A stretch of 64,000 bases of DNA from Dipteris shenzhenensis (lineage: Eukaryota > Polypodiophyta > Polypodiopsida > Gleicheniales): NCBI GenBank assembly GCA_047967505.1, contig CM106538.1. One strand, written 5' to 3'. Under the pieces are notes generated by a model, which was given only the letters and a program-made list of their open reading frames with translations, did not search any database and was not told the DNA's origin. Below, piece by piece: positions 1 through 11,822 of this stretch. Numbering within the stretch: the stretch's first letter is position 1; each line of letters begins with the position of its first letter. The translations under genes were made by a program, and so were the position numbers.

Positions 1-313
1 CTGTGGACCGGACTCCGGCTGCCTCTGCTCCTCCTAACATGGCTGCCCGGAGGGGGGGGGAGGGGGCGGAGGGGGAGGGGGTGGGGGGGGCCGAGAGGAA
101 CTGGCGAATCGTGGACAAATCGCAGCCAAGTGCCCAAAGCCGTGACACCTCAGGCACTGGCCTGGCTGTCCGGTGACCACCATGCTCTGGGTGATGCTGG
201 CGGCATTTGTTACAATCTCAATCACTGTAGGGAGAGTCGCAGGGTCCGCCATAGCCACACGGACTCGGGGGGCTCCTGCCGTAGTCACCGCATCGGCGAA
301 AGTGTCGTGCACA

Positions 314-611
314 TGTAAAGAATAAGGGAGAGAGATAGGAGACTCAAGTTCAGCTTTCTTCACAACACACAAAAGAGAGAGGACACAAGGTTGGAGGGTG
401 AAGCCTTTCTTCACTTTTGCACACAACAACAATACAATAGAAGAGGGAAATACCCTATATGTCAAAACCTAGAATACGTGGTTCATATGTGAACCCAAAC
501 CAAAAACATACGTGGTAGTCTAACTACACCACGAGTACAACTAACATAGGCGGTGACATAAATGATAGTCATCCAGGAGATACGTCGGGGATAGAGCTTG
601 ATATCTCAACA
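314..611 (-). repeat. 3' LTR of alpha-1
   Basis: 298-bp repeat, two substitutions from the 5' LTR. The last codons of the gag-pol frame, down to the stop at 569-571, lie inside this LTR. Confidence 0.95.
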
Positions 612-3600
612 CTCCCCCTCAAGCTCAAATCCATCTCACGTACATCAAGCAAGCTCCTAAATCTGCGAAGCTTCTCGGTACCCAATGCCTTCGTAAAGAT
701 ATCAGCCACCTGCTCCTCAGTGCTGACATAGACAAGATCAATCTCACCAGCTAGAACCTTCTCTCTCACAAAGTGATAATGCACCTCAATGTGCTTCGTT
801 CTAGCATGATAAACTGGGTTATTAGCAAGCATGATGCTGCTAATGTTGTCACAATGAATGACAACTGCTGCATGAACTGACTGTCCCATATCTGCAAGTA
901 GCTTCCATAACCAAGCTACCTCACATGCAGCCATTGCTGCACCCCTGTACTCAGCCTCTGTGCTCGACAAGGCAACTGTTGGCTGCTTCTTGCTGCTCCA
1001 ACTGATGGCACCACTCCCAAGGGAAAACATAAAACCACTAGTAGATCTCCTGTCTGAGACACTACCAGCCCAGTCAGCATCTGTGTATCCATGTACCTGT
1101 AATGCACACCCAGCTTCATAAAACAGTCTATAATGCAATGTGGACTTCACATACCGCAGTATGCGCCTAGCCGCATCCAAATGTGGCTTCCTTGGTGCCT
1201 GCATAAACTGACTCACCAGCCCCACAGCATAGCTCAAATCTGGTCTGGTTATAGTCATGTAAATCAAGCTACCTACTATGCGCCTATACATAGTAATATC
1301 TTCAAGAAGCTCACCTGACTCTGCATTGAGCTTCACATTCTGCTCCAATGGAACAGAAATAGGCTTACAGCCTGTCATCCCATATTTGGACAGCATGTCC
1401 AAACCGTATTGCCTTTGCAACAGCCATATCCCACTCGGGGATCTAATAACCTCAATGCCCAAGAAGTAACACAGCTCTCCCAAATCCTTCATCTCAAATT
1501 TCTGCTTCAATAGCAGCTTCACTTCATTAATGTCTGCATCACTATCACCTGTAATAATCAAGTCATCAACATAGATGACTATAAGCACAATCCCTCTGTT
1601 TGTCCTTTTCACATAAAGTGAAAAATCTGAATTGGAAATCTGAAATCCAATAGTGACAAGATATTGCCCTATCTTGTCTGACCATGCCCTCGGCGCCTGT
1701 TTTAAGCCATACAAGGCTTTGCGCAACCTGCATACAAAATCGGGGTGTGCTTTATCCTCATAACCTTCTGGCTGCATCATATAAACCTCTTCCTGCAAGT
1801 CACCATGCAAGAAGGCATTTTTCACATCCATCTGATGCAAAGACCATCCCTTTGCAGCAGCCATAGCAATTACTGCTCTCACGGTTGCCATCCTTGCAAC
1901 TGGGCTGAAAGTTTCCTCATAGTCAATTCCATATGTCTATGCAAAACCTTTGGCAACCAATCTTGCCTTGTACCTGCTAACAGACCCATCAGCATTGTGC
2001 TTTACTTTGTAAACCCACTTGCAGCCAATAGCCTTCTTATCATGAGGCAAAGGCATCAAATCCCAAGTGTGGTTTGCATCCAAGGCAGCCATCTCTTCAT
2101 CCATAGCTGCTTCCCAATTTTTATGCCCTGCTGCGTCCTCAAAACATGTGGGCTCTGGCTCCTCTAGAACCTTGACCATATAAGCATAGTGATGTGCTGT
2201 ATACCCATCATATCTCAGCCTGTCAACTGGATACTTAATATGAGTGGACCTCCGTACCACTGGATCAGTTGCAGGCGTCTTTAAATCATGCCTGCTTTTC
2301 CTTGCACCAGGTGTAACAACTGAAGGAATCCCAAGTTCCTCATCAAGGCTCATTTCAGAGCCACTTGACTCTCCATCAACATGAGAGCTACCAGCAGACA
2401 CATCAAACACTGGAGCATGGTCCACTTTTTCTTTTCCCTTATGTGATACCTGCACAACACTATCAGGACTGCCATGTGACGATTCACTAGATCTCAATCT
2501 TCCTGTCCATGCATTAGATCCACTAGTAGAGGACTCTCTGGGTCCACTCAAGGCTTGAGATTGCTGCTCTGCATTTATTGCAGCATTCCCATTTCCTGCA
2601 TCTGCATCTCCTACCATAACAGTTGGTGCATACCAGCTGCTCATTTCATCAAAAACAACATCTTTGCTCACTTGCATTTTGCGGGTGGAAGGGTTATAAC
2701 AGCGATACCCTTTCTGGTGCTGAGCATATCCAATAAAGATGCATTTTTCTACCTTTGGATCCAGCTTTGTTCTCTTCTCATCAGGAACATGAACATAAGC
2801 TATGCAACCAAATACCTTCAAGTGAGAAATATCTGGTTTTTGGCCTGTATACATTTCTTCAGGCGTCATGCCATGGACAGCTGCAGTGGGGGTTCTGTTC
2901 ATAATATAAACAGCAGTTGCTACTGCTTCAGCCCAAAAATAATCAGGCATGTTTTTCTCATTTAGGATCGCCCGTCCTACTTCTGCAATATGCCTGTTCT
3001 TCCTTTCTGCAACCCCATTCTGCTGAGGGGTAGACCTGCATGAGTACTTCCTTTGAATTCCCTGTTCTTTCAGATATTTACAAAATTCTTCTGAAAAGTA
3101 CTCTCCCCCTCCATCAGATCTTAGCACTTTAATATGCACACCTTTCTCTTTTTCAACCATGGCCTTAAAAGCCTTGAAATGGCTGAACACTTCACTTTTG
3201 TGCTTCATAAAATAAATCCACACCTTCCTTGTGTAGTCATCAATAAACGTCACATAATAATGGCATCCACCAATAGAAGCAGCTTTGGTTGTCCAAACAT
3301 CTGAATGGATCACTTCCAAAGGTCTTCTGCTCACCTTAGCATTTTTAGGAAATGCATGTCTGGCCTGCTTACCCATTTTGCATGCTTCACATACCTTTTG
3401 CATTCCCTCAACTCTGAATTTAGGCAAACCTGCAACAATGTTTTTCGTTTGCATAGATTTCAGCCTTTGTATATTCACGTGCCCAATGCGCTTGTGCCAT
3501 ATCTCAATATCTGCAATGACACCTCTCCCATGCGCAAACATAGCAGCTTTCACCTCAGGCATATCAACATCCAAGGTGAACATTCTTCCATTTTTGTTGC

Positions 3601-4951
3601 CTTTCGCAACCAAGCGGCATTTATTTTTCAGGTCTTCAACAAAGCATCCATCAGGATTAAATCTAACCTGCAGACCTTGCTCAACCATCTGGCCAACTGA
3701 AACCAGGTTCTTAGTGATTTTTGGAACATGAAGTACATCTGCCAAGTACTTCGTTTTGCCATCCTGCATAGCCAATGGCACTTTACCAACCTGCGTAATT
3801 GGGTGCGCAGTATCATCACCTGTTTCAACATAACCTGGCTTATCCAAATTTCTGACATCATGAAACCACTCACCATGACTGGTCATGTGGTTAGAGGCAC
3901 CTGAATCAACATACCAAACATCATTGCAAGCTGCAGCATCTCCTGACATGGAGTTAACCATATGCTGCATCACAAAAAGGTGCTCATTTCTGTCGTCACC
4001 ATGCCCACTTGATGATGCATAGTTGCTTTGCTGCAACTTTCCACTTTTGATGTCATTCTGCTTTTTATAGCATGTATTCTACTTGTGTCCAGGCTTTCCA
4101 CAATAATAGCATTCTGTGCTGCTATTTACTTGCTGGTTCCTTTGCCATGAACCACGGCCTCTTTGGCTCCCGCTGCCTCTAGAACTACCACGTCCTCCTC
4201 CATAGGACTGGTTTTCCTGTTGTTGCTGTTGGTTCTGATTTCCTGCACGGCCACCAGAACGGCCTCTTCCTCTACCCCTGCCTCTACCTGTATTCGAGTA
4301 GAAAGCAGTCTCTTGAGAAGTTGAGGTGGCTGAACCACCATTCCTTTGCTCTTCACTCAGCAAGAGAGCAATAAGTTCCTGAAAATCAGGAAATGTTTCA
4401 CGGACTCCAATGGATGTCTGAAACTGTGCATAATCTTTCCCAAGACCATTCAAGGTCACGGACACTAAGTCCTCATCATCAACAGGTGCTCCAATGGAGG
4501 CAAGAGAATCTGCAAGGCCTTTCACCTTCAAGGAATACTCATTTATATTCATATTTTTCCTTTGCACATTGTGCAACTCCTGCTTTAGTTGCATCTTTCG
4601 TGCTTTGGTATTTGTGCTATACAGCTTCACCAATGTATCCCATGCCTCCTTAGGCGTCTCTAGATCCTGTATATGCACAATCATAGAATCTGAAATGCTA
4701 ACGGACAGCCAATACAGGCATTTTCTGGCTTTTTCATGCCATTCTTTAAAGGCCTTCAATTCAGCAGGAGTGGGAGCAGCACCCAAAACTGGTTCTGCAG
4801 TTTCACCACTGATGTAATCCCAAACTCCCTTTCCCATAAAGAAGTTTGTCATCCTGAACTTCCATGCTTGGAAGTTGTTCTTGTCAAGCTTCTCACTGAC
4901 AATGGTAGACAGATTCTCAGACATTTTACAAATCACGAATTGCAACAGCAA
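569..4951 (-). pseudogene. Copia alpha-1 gag-pol polyprotein, two in-frame stops
   Basis: A single 1461-codon frame encodes the whole polyprotein, as is usual for copia. In order it has: a UBN2-type gag domain (about residues 20-215), an RGRG-rich segment, a CCHC zinc knuckle (about 281-294, CYYCGKPGHKENTC in the sister copies), an aspartic protease with DSGASNHM (about 350), the pre-integrase HHCC domain (WHKRIGH...CEAC, about 486), an integrase core with D, D and E in HSDVW, SDGGGEY and ERKNRH, a reverse transcriptase with YVDDLIITGD (1127 onward), and RNase H with YTDADWAG and SSTEAEY. The start may be the first Met or the MSENLS Met nine codons later. TAG codons at 4079-4081 (GAG in relatives) and 1937-1939 (CAG in relatives) break the frame; everything else is open. 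Confidence 0.95.
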
Positions 4952-5039
4952 CCTGTAAACACAGCAAATGCCTCAGAAGGGCAAATAGCAAAACTTCTGC
5001 AAAGAGCCTCACAGGGGCAGATCTCCAACACTGACGAAA

Positions 5040-5073
5040 GTGGTATTTCACCACACAGTCACTTCCTCGTGAC
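5040..5073 (-). promoter_or_regulatory. Tandem hairpins in the alpha-1 leader RNA
   Basis: Two adjacent inverted repeats lie in the untranslated leader about 100 nt before gag: 5058-5073 (stem GTCAC/GTGAC) and 5040-5054 (stem GTGGT/ACCAC). The same pair occurs at the same place in alpha-2, alpha-3 and the beta copies. A packaging or dimerisation signal is an inference. Confidence 0.55.
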
Positions 5074-5501
5074 GATTTTGCATCAACAGGCAACAGGCAT
5101 GAATCTGCAACTCCCAATATCTCTGCACATAGGCACATGATGCAATTTCTGTGGCACCTTTCCACCGACTAGCCGCGCGGTGGTCGCACAGCAAAAACAG
5201 GGCCTTTTTCTGAGTGCCTGCGAAGAACTTCCGCCTTCAAAACGGGCCCCGAAACGGCCTCAAATCAAAAAAATAAAGTCACCGAGGGGTTCGCCCTCTC
5301 CCGTAGCATATACTGCGCTCTCGCTGCACCGCGAAGGGCCTCTCAATCTGAAGCAGTGCACTCCTACACTTCTGGCTGTGCTACCTGCAAAGATTTGCTC
5401 CCAAACTCGAAGTAGGAAAGCAACACTGGTCCTCTTACCAGGACACCACAAACTTGGCTTTCTTTCTTGAGCTCCTTACCACGAACAAGGCTCTGATACC
5501 A

Positions 5502-5799
5502 TGTAAAGAATAAGGGAGAGAGATAGGAGACTCAAGTTCAGCTTTCTTCACAACACACAAAAGAGAGAGGACACAAGGTTGGAGGGTGAAGCCTTTCTTC
5601 ACTTTTGCACACAACAACAATACAATAGAAGAGGGAAATACCCTATATGTCAAAACCTAGAATACGTGGTTCATATGTGAACCCAAACCAAAAACATACG
5701 TGGTAGTCTAACTACACCACGAGTACAACTAACATAGGCGGTGACATAAATGATAGTCATCCAGGAGATATGTTGGGGATAGAGCTTGATATCTCAACA
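5502..5799 (-). repeat. 5' LTR of alpha-1
   Basis: 298-bp long terminal repeat carrying the promoter of the element. It begins TGTTGAGATATC on the coding strand and ends TTTACA, immediately followed by the primer-binding site. Confidence 0.95.
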
Positions 5800-6289
5800 G
5801 CACAACCCAGCCAAAGTGGGAGCCTAGGTCCCTGACAATCGGCTGCAGCTCAGTAGCAAGGCCTGGAAAAACTAGCGTCACTGGATGGCGAGGTATGCGG
5901 AACCGAGCATCAAAATCCACTGCACTGAATCCACGGTACCAAGGGACTATCATAATGATCTTTCCATCCACAGACGTGGGGGAACCAACAATCAGATTGC
6001 TCGCAGCATTCGCATTGGAGAGTTTGAGCCAGAAGATGCCCCTTCCCATAAGGGCCATCTCCTCAATATGGCCATCCTCTAGCATGAGAGTGGACTGGCG
6101 CCAGTCCCTGATGGCTAATCTGGAGGGGGAATGTCCAATGACTCTGCCATAGACAGAGGTAAGGGCAAAGTCATTGGCAACCTCCTGAACTCGAGACGAT
6201 TGTTGCTGTCAAGATAACATGGTAGGCATCTGGAGAGGGAGGGTCCGACTGGGTAGGGAGCCGCCATACCGCCAAGACAAACTGCGAGA

Positions 6290-7354
6290 CCTCCGATGAA
6301 GAAGAGGCTGCCACCCAAAAAAGGGGGGATAGATGCGGGGGGGTGGAGCCTGGGTGTGAAGAAGATGGGTGAGGCGAACCGAGGCGACGTGAATCAGGTG
6401 GGGGAAGCGGAGGCGCAGGCGAGAGCGGAGGTGAAGAGAGGGCGGAGGGCGGTGGAAACGAGGGCAGGAGGCTGGGAGGTGGAGGTGGCGGGGGGTGGGG
6501 GCTGAGGATGGAGGGCGGGTAAGGTGAAGAGGCGGGAATGGGGTGGGGCGGGGCGGGGCGGGAGGGCGGGAGGGGGCAGGGCAGAAGGGCGGGGTAGGAG
6601 GGGGTGGGGCGGGGCGGGGCGGAAGGGCGGGAGGGGTGAGGGGCAGGTGTAGCGAGGGGCAGGGGGACGGGGGGGAGCGAAGCGGGGGGGCAGGGGCGGG
6701 CGAAGTGAGGGGGCGGGGGGGTGAGGCAGAGAGGCTAGGAGGGGGTGAGGCGTAGCGAGGGGGCAGAGTGGGATGGAGGGGCGAGGGGGATGAGGGCAGA
6801 GAGGTGAGGGGTGAGGGCGGGGGAGGGCGGGTGAGGGTGCAGCGGGGTGAGGCAGAGGGGCGAGGGGGTGACCGCGGAGAGGCAAGGAGGTGAGGGCGGA
6901 GAGGCGAGGGGGTGAGAGCAGAGGGGCAAGGGGGTGAGAGCGGAGAGGCGAGGGGGTGCAGGCGGCAGCGGCGGGGGTGAGGCAGAGGGCGAGGGGGTGA
7001 GGGCAAAGAGGCAGGGGGGGTGAGGGCAGTCGAGGCAGGGGGGAGCTAGGGGGGGGTAGAGGCTCAGGGGGGTCACTATGTATAAACCCTCTATACCACA
7101 TGCGTTCAAGGCATATTTCCAAAATCCCTTATCTGTAAATTTTTCATTAATAAAATGTACCCCTTTTCTATACAAATCTGTAAATTTTTTCCAAAACTAT
7201 TTTAAATAGTCCCTTATGTATATTTATTTCTGTAAATTTTAGAAATAAAAAATATCGTTCTATTGAACTCACGTGATAGGGTTACATATGATGAGTGACC
7301 CCCCCGAGGGTAGAGGTTGCAAGAGGGAGGGGGAGGGCTCACAGGAGCTAAGTC
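6290..7354 (-). repeat. GC-rich tandem-repeat 5' UTR of LINE copy 1
   Basis: On the plus strand this is a G-rich array of degenerate units related to GAGGCGAGGGGGTGAG, most regular at 6780-7020. It lies directly 5' of ORF1 on the minus strand. The equivalent place in LINE copy 2 (40930-41464) is also a G-rich array but with different units. Long proline-rich open frames across it are composition artefacts. A short AT-rich MITE-like insertion sits inside it at 7067-7306. Confidence 0.7.
7067..7306. mobile_element. MITE-like element in the LINE 5' UTR
   Basis: An AT-rich block of about 240 bp interrupts very GC-rich sequence. Its ends are inverted: the left end is GGGGGGTCACTATGTATAA and the right end, read on the minus strand, is GGGGGGTCACTCATCATATG. 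Inside, the motif TCTGTAAATTTT recurs three times (about 7131, 7173 and 7231). There is no coding capacity. The flanking sequence on both sides contains GGGTAGAGG, possibly a target duplication, but the low-complexity context makes that uncertain. Confidence 0.55.
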
Positions 7355-10035
7355 CTTTTGTCACTTTTATTGACGACTACAGTAGAAAAGTTTGGGTGTA
7401 TTTTATGAAAAAGAAAAGTGAAGTGCTTGGGTAGTTCAAAGCTTTTAAAGCAATGGTTGAAAAAGAAACAGGCTTGCAAATAAATGCCTAAGGTCAGATG
7501 GAGGGGGAGAGTACCTCTCAAATGAGTTTGCAAGGTTCCTACAGGAGCATGGCATAAAGCAGCAATATTCATGCAGTCATACCCCATAGCAAAATGGACT
7601 TGCAAAAAGGAAAAACAGGCATATTGGAGAGGTATCTCATGCCATGCTGAGGCCATGCTCAACGAAAAAGACCTGCCATATTTTTACTAGGCTGAAGCAG
7701 TTGCTATAGTAGTCTACATAATGAACAAGACTCCCACTGCAACAATACATGGCATGACACCAGAGGAGAGGTATACTGGTAGGAAACTAGATATTTCTCA
7801 TTTGAAAGTTTTTGGTTGCATTGCCTATGTTCATGTGCCAGATGAGTTGAGATCCAAGTTGGATCCAAAAGCTTAGAAGTGCATCTTTATTGGTTATTCT
7901 CTGCAACAGAAAGGGTATAGATGCTATAACCCTTCTATTCATAAGTTTACAGTAAGCAAAGATGTTGTTTTTGATAAGATGAGCAGCTGGTATAAACCAG
8001 TAAATGTGGTTGATGATGTAGATGCACAAAATGGTAATATTACACAGAATTCATAGTAGCAATCACAAAATATTAGTGGACCTATAGTGTCCTCTAGCAG
8101 TCGTTCACATACTTTGCCATGGACAGGCAGATTCAGATCAAGAGAATCTCCTCAAAGCAATGCAGATAGTGGTATGCAGGTATCACGAAAACGAAAAGAG
8201 AAAGTAGATCATCCCATGGTTGATGTGAATGTAGGTAACTCTTATGTGGATGGTGAATCCAGTGGCTCAGAACATAGCATTGATGATGAGTTGGGTATTC
8301 CTTCTATTGTTACACCTAGAGTAAGGAAGACTAGGGATGTTTTGAGAGCACTTGGTAGTGAGCCTATTCTGCGCAGGTCTACCAGAGTCAAGTATCCTAT
8401 GGATAGGCTGAAATATGATGGATTTACAGCCATTCACTATGCCTATATGGTGAAAGTGATACAAGAACCAGAACCCACTTCTTTTAAGCAAGCCATGGGA
8501 AAAGAAAAATGGGAGAAAGCCATGGATGAAGAAATGGATGCCTTGGAAGCAAATGCTACATGGGAATTGGTGCCTTTGCCTAAAGACAAGACTACAATTG
8601 GCTGCAAGTGGGCCCATAAGGTGAAGCACAATGCAGATGGTTCTATGAGTAGATACAAGGCAAGATTAGTTGTCAAGGTGTATGCACAGACATATGGCAT
8701 TAATTATGAAGAAACATTCAGTCCGGTTGCAAGGATGGCAATTGTAACAGTAGTCATTGCTATGGCTGCATCGAAGGGATGGTCTTTACATCAGATGGAT
8801 GTAAAGAATGCCTTCTTGCATGGCGATTTGCAAGAAGAGGTCTATATGGAGCAGCCACCAGGTTATGTGCATGATGTTCATCCTGAGTTTGTTCGCAGGT
8901 CGAAGCAAGCACCCAGAGCATGGTCTGAAAAGATAGGACACTATCTTGTCACTATTGGCTTTCAGATTTCCATGACAGATTTCTCACTTTATGTGAGAAA
9001 AACAGAGAAAGGTATTATGCTGCTTGTCATTTACGTTGATGATTTAATCATCACAGGTGATAGTGATGAAGATATCCTTCATGTGAAAATGCTATTGAAG
9101 TAGAAGTTTGAGATGAAGGATTTGGGAGAGCTGCGTTACTTCTTGGGCATTGAGGTGATTAGATCCACAAGTGGGATATGGCTCTTGCAGAGGCAGTATG
9201 GATTAGACATGCTGTACAACTATGTGATGACAGTAGGCTGTAAGCCTATTTCAGTTCCTTTGGAGAAAAATGTGAAGTTGAGTGCAGATACAGGTGAGCT
9301 TCTAGAAGATCCTACTATGTACAGACGCATAGTAGGATGTTTGATTTATATGACTATTACCAGGCCAGATTTGAGCTATGCTGTTGGGTTGGTAAGTTAG
9401 TTTATGCAAGCTCCAAGGAAACCGCATTTGGATGCGACTAGACGCATACTAAGGTATGTGAAGTCCACATTGCAATATGGACTATTTTATGAGATTGGGG
9501 TTTAGATATAGTTGCATGGATACACTGATGCTGATTGGGTTGGTAGTATTTCTGATAGACGATCTACCAATGGATATGTGTTTTTTTTGGGAGTGCTGCA
9601 ATCACTTGGAGCAGCAAGAAACAACCTATAGTTGCCCTGTCGAGCATAGAGGCTGAATAAAGGGGTGCAGCAATGGCTGCATGTGAGGCAGCTTGGTTGC
9701 ATAAGCTACTTTATGATATGCATCAGTCGATAGATGGGCCAGTTGTCATTTATTATGACAACATGAGCAATATACACTTGGTAAATAACCCAGTCTATCA
9801 TGCTAGAACAAAGCACATTGAGGTGCATTACCACTATGTGCGGGAGAAGGTTCTAGTAGGTTTTATTGATCTAGTTTATGTCAGCACAGAGGATCAGGTA
9901 GCTGACATATTCACAAAGGCATTGGGCATAAAGAAGCTGCGCAAGTTCAGAGACCTGCTTAGTGTGCAGGAATTGGGATTGAGCTCAAGGGGGAGTGTTG
10001 AGATATCGAGCTCCACTTGTGATATGCCAGGGTGA
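7355..10035 (+). pseudogene. Copia beta-1 pol remnant (integrase to RNase H)
   Basis: Plus-strand reading gives the integrase core, the serine-rich linker, reverse transcriptase (8460-9400, YVDDLIITGD near 9030) and RNase H (9500-9990). Numerous stops and small indels break it, for example TAG at 9101, 9398, 9503 and 9509, each CAG in a sister copy. A block of reverse transcriptase around 8900 lacks the segment KKALYGL that relatives have. The frame ends inside the LTR at 10035, as in the alpha elements. This copy cannot make protein. Confidence 0.9.
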
Positions 10036-10076
10036 CCATTGTGCATTTATGTCACCGACTTGTTAGCTGCAGATGC
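7355..10076 (+). mobile_element. Copia beta-1, 3' part only
   Basis: The remnant starts inside integrase at the junction with LINE copy 1 and runs through reverse transcriptase and RNase H to a polypurine tract (AAGGGGGAG) and the first 81 bases of a 3' LTR (9996-10076, beginning TGTTGAGATATCGAG). LTR similarity stops abruptly at 10076. The upstream half of the element would lie beyond the LINE, to the left of the window. Confidence 0.9.
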
Positions 10077-10837
10077 AGGGGGATGAGCATTTTTTGAGTG
10101 AAATCCTTCGAGCATCCGAGCGAAGGAAAAGAAAAAGCTTCCAACTGTGCAAAAATATGACAAAAATGGATCAAAAGAAAACATAGTTTCACTTAGAAAT
10201 ATGAAAAGTATTATAGGAATGCCTATTTCATACACGAATATTTATGTGAATCTTTGGGAATGGTGAGAACATAATGGGATGTCTTTTGAAGAAACCCACA
10301 TGTAGAGTAGACTTCTCTATGAAAACTCCCTTATTATCCTTCTTATAACTTTTTACTTAATAGGGGGTGACATTGAAAAACCTCTCTCAACCTATCTTTA
10401 TGAAAGGGTTTCTCCAAAGAAAACTCATTGAAGCAAGCCATCAAGGTAGTTTCGTCAGCGAAACCCCTTTGAACAAGCTCTTTCAAGGTAGTTTCGGATA
10501 GCACTTTTAAAAGTGACATAAATTTGACATCCAATGTCCAAATATAGTCATTCAGCCACTCAAATTGATCAAAAAACCCCATTTGAGCACATCTATGGGG
10601 TTATATTTTGGAAAACCTTGCATATATAGTATTAAATATTACATGTATTTTATGAGAGTGATATATAAGCCCAAGTTAATACTTATTTAGAGTAATTTAA
10701 ACTTCTGTAGAAACATGTCCATAAATATCTTGTTATTAATACTATAAAAACACTTGAAAGATATTGCCATATGATATAAATGTGTTTAATAAGTAATTAT
10801 TTATGTATAATATTATTATATTGAGAGTGATTATAAC
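10077..10837. other. Unidentified intergenic sequence
   Basis: AT-rich sequence with no recognisable gene or element. The phrase CAAGGTAGTTTCG occurs twice (about 10443 and 10484). A minus-strand open frame of 79 codons (10582-10343) has no familiar motif and I do not call it. Confidence 0.6.
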
Positions 10838-11054
10838 ATGTCCCTCCCCCTCCCCCTCCTCTCCCCTTCCCCCTTCCCCCTTCCTCACCCCTTTCCCTTT
10901 CCTTCCCTTCCTCACCCCTCTCCCTTTCCCTCCCCTCCCCGTTACCATTCCCCTTCCCTCCCCTCCCCTTCCTCCCTCCCCCTCCTCTCCCCTTCCCCTT
11001 CCTTACCCTGCCCTTTCCTTTCCTTTCCCTTCACCTCACCTCCCCTCCCCTTCC
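10838..11054. repeat. CT-rich low-complexity tract
   Basis: About 215 bp of almost pure pyrimidine on the plus strand, made of degenerate CCCCT and CCTTCC units, ending exactly at the beta-2 left LTR. Confidence 0.9.
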
Positions 11055-11405
11055 TGTTGAGATATCTAGCTCCACTCGTGATATGCCAGGGTGACCATTG
11101 TGCATTTATGTCACCGACTTGTTAGCTGCAGATGCGGTTGGTACACCGCCTACGAATAATAGCTGGATGATAGCTATCCTTATGTACTCTAGTTTGTGGC
11201 TCAGTTAGTATGCCACCTTAGTTAGTTGAGTTTGGTTTGAGACCCACATATAGGGTTCTTCTATTTCTTTGTACTTGAGTTCTTTTGGCTTTCACAATAA
11301 GAAGAGGAAAACTATTTTTAGCCTCCACCTGTGTGTGTATTCCCCCATTGTGCATGTGAGAAAGCTGCAAGTGAGACTCCTTCCCTCTCTCCCACTATCT
11401 TCACA
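11055..11405 (+). repeat. LTR of beta-2 left arm
   Basis: 351-bp LTR from TGTTGAGATATC to CTTCACA, followed at once by the initiator-Met primer-binding site. The exact 3' edge (11403 or 11405) is ambiguous. Confidence 0.9.
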
Positions 11406-11822
11406 TGGTATCAGAGCCTTGTTCATGGTAAGGAGCTCAAGAAAGCAAACCAAGTTCGCGGTGTCCTAGTAAGAGGACCAGTGTTGCTTTCCTATTTCGA
11501 GTTTGGGAGAAAATCTCTTCAGGTAGCACAGCCAGAAGTGCAGGAGTGCACGAGACGCCCTTCGCGGTGTGGCGAGAGCGCAGTATATGCTGCGGGTAAG
11601 GGCAAAGCCCTTGGTGACGTTTTTTTGAAGATTCGAGGCCATTTTGAGGCCCTTTTTGAAGGCGGAAGTTCTTCACAGGCACTTAGAAAAAGGCCCTATT
11701 TTTGCTGTGCGACCACTACTCTGCTGGTCGGTGAAAAGTTGCCATAGAAATTGCATCGTATGCCTATGTGCAGAGATATTGGGAGTTGCAAATTCATGCT
11801 TATTGCCTGTTGATGCAAAATC

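Larger units (their letters stand above)
314..5799 (-). mobile_element. Copia LTR retrotransposon alpha-1, complete
   Basis: Complete Ty1/copia element of 5486 bp. Two 298-bp LTRs (314-611, 5502-5799) start TG and end CA on the coding strand and differ at two sites only, both C/T at CpG. The target duplication GCACA flanks both ends. The primer-binding site TGGTATCAGAGCC (5501-5489, minus) directly follows the 5' LTR and matches plant initiator-Met tRNA. A purine-rich tract ending GGGGGAG precedes the 3' LTR. The internal region has an untranslated leader of about 550 nt and one long gag-pol frame. The insertion is recent, judged by LTR identity. Confidence 0.97.
1..6267 (-). pseudogene. LINE copy 1 ORF1 (RNA-binding, zinc knuckle), interrupted
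   Basis: The likely start is the ATG at 6267-6265, in the same context as ORF1 of copy 2. Coding similarity runs to 5800, is broken by alpha-1, and resumes from 313 to 1. The part at 313-1 holds a CCHC zinc knuckle (CLRCHGFGHLAAIC) after a region that in copy 2 resembles the plant LINE ORF1/DUF4283 type. A proline run follows the knuckle. Such ORF1 proteins bind the LINE RNA. Besides the insertion, the N-terminal part near 6115-6260 carries frameshifts, so this ORF is dead. Because the LTR of alpha-1 is open on the minus strand, an accidental fused frame (465 to 34) joins LTR codons to the zinc-knuckle part. Confidence 0.75.
1..7354 (-). mobile_element. L1-type LINE copy 1, 5' portion, split by copia alpha-1
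   Basis: Bases 1-313 and 5800-7354 read on the minus strand as the 5' UTR and ORF1 of the same LINE family as the complete copy at 34346-41464; base 1 corresponds roughly to 40095. The element continues beyond the left edge. Alpha-1 is inserted in ORF1 with a perfect 5-bp duplication GCACA (309-313 and 5800-5804). The 5' end of the LINE abuts copia integrase sequence at about 7355, so this LINE jumped into beta-1. Its own target duplication cannot be checked because the 3' end is outside the window. Confidence 0.85.

Noticed and set aside
3285-3731. Plus-strand frames over alpha-1 (and the same at 21637 and 59276)
   Set aside because: Antisense shadows of integrase; they recur only because the elements are copies.
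6209-7122. Long proline/serine-rich frames on the minus strand
   Set aside because: They are translations of the GC-rich tandem array in the LINE 5' UTR; several frames are open at once, as expected from composition.
10343-10582. 79-codon minus-strand frame
   Set aside because: No motif, no homologue recognised, in AT-rich spacer.
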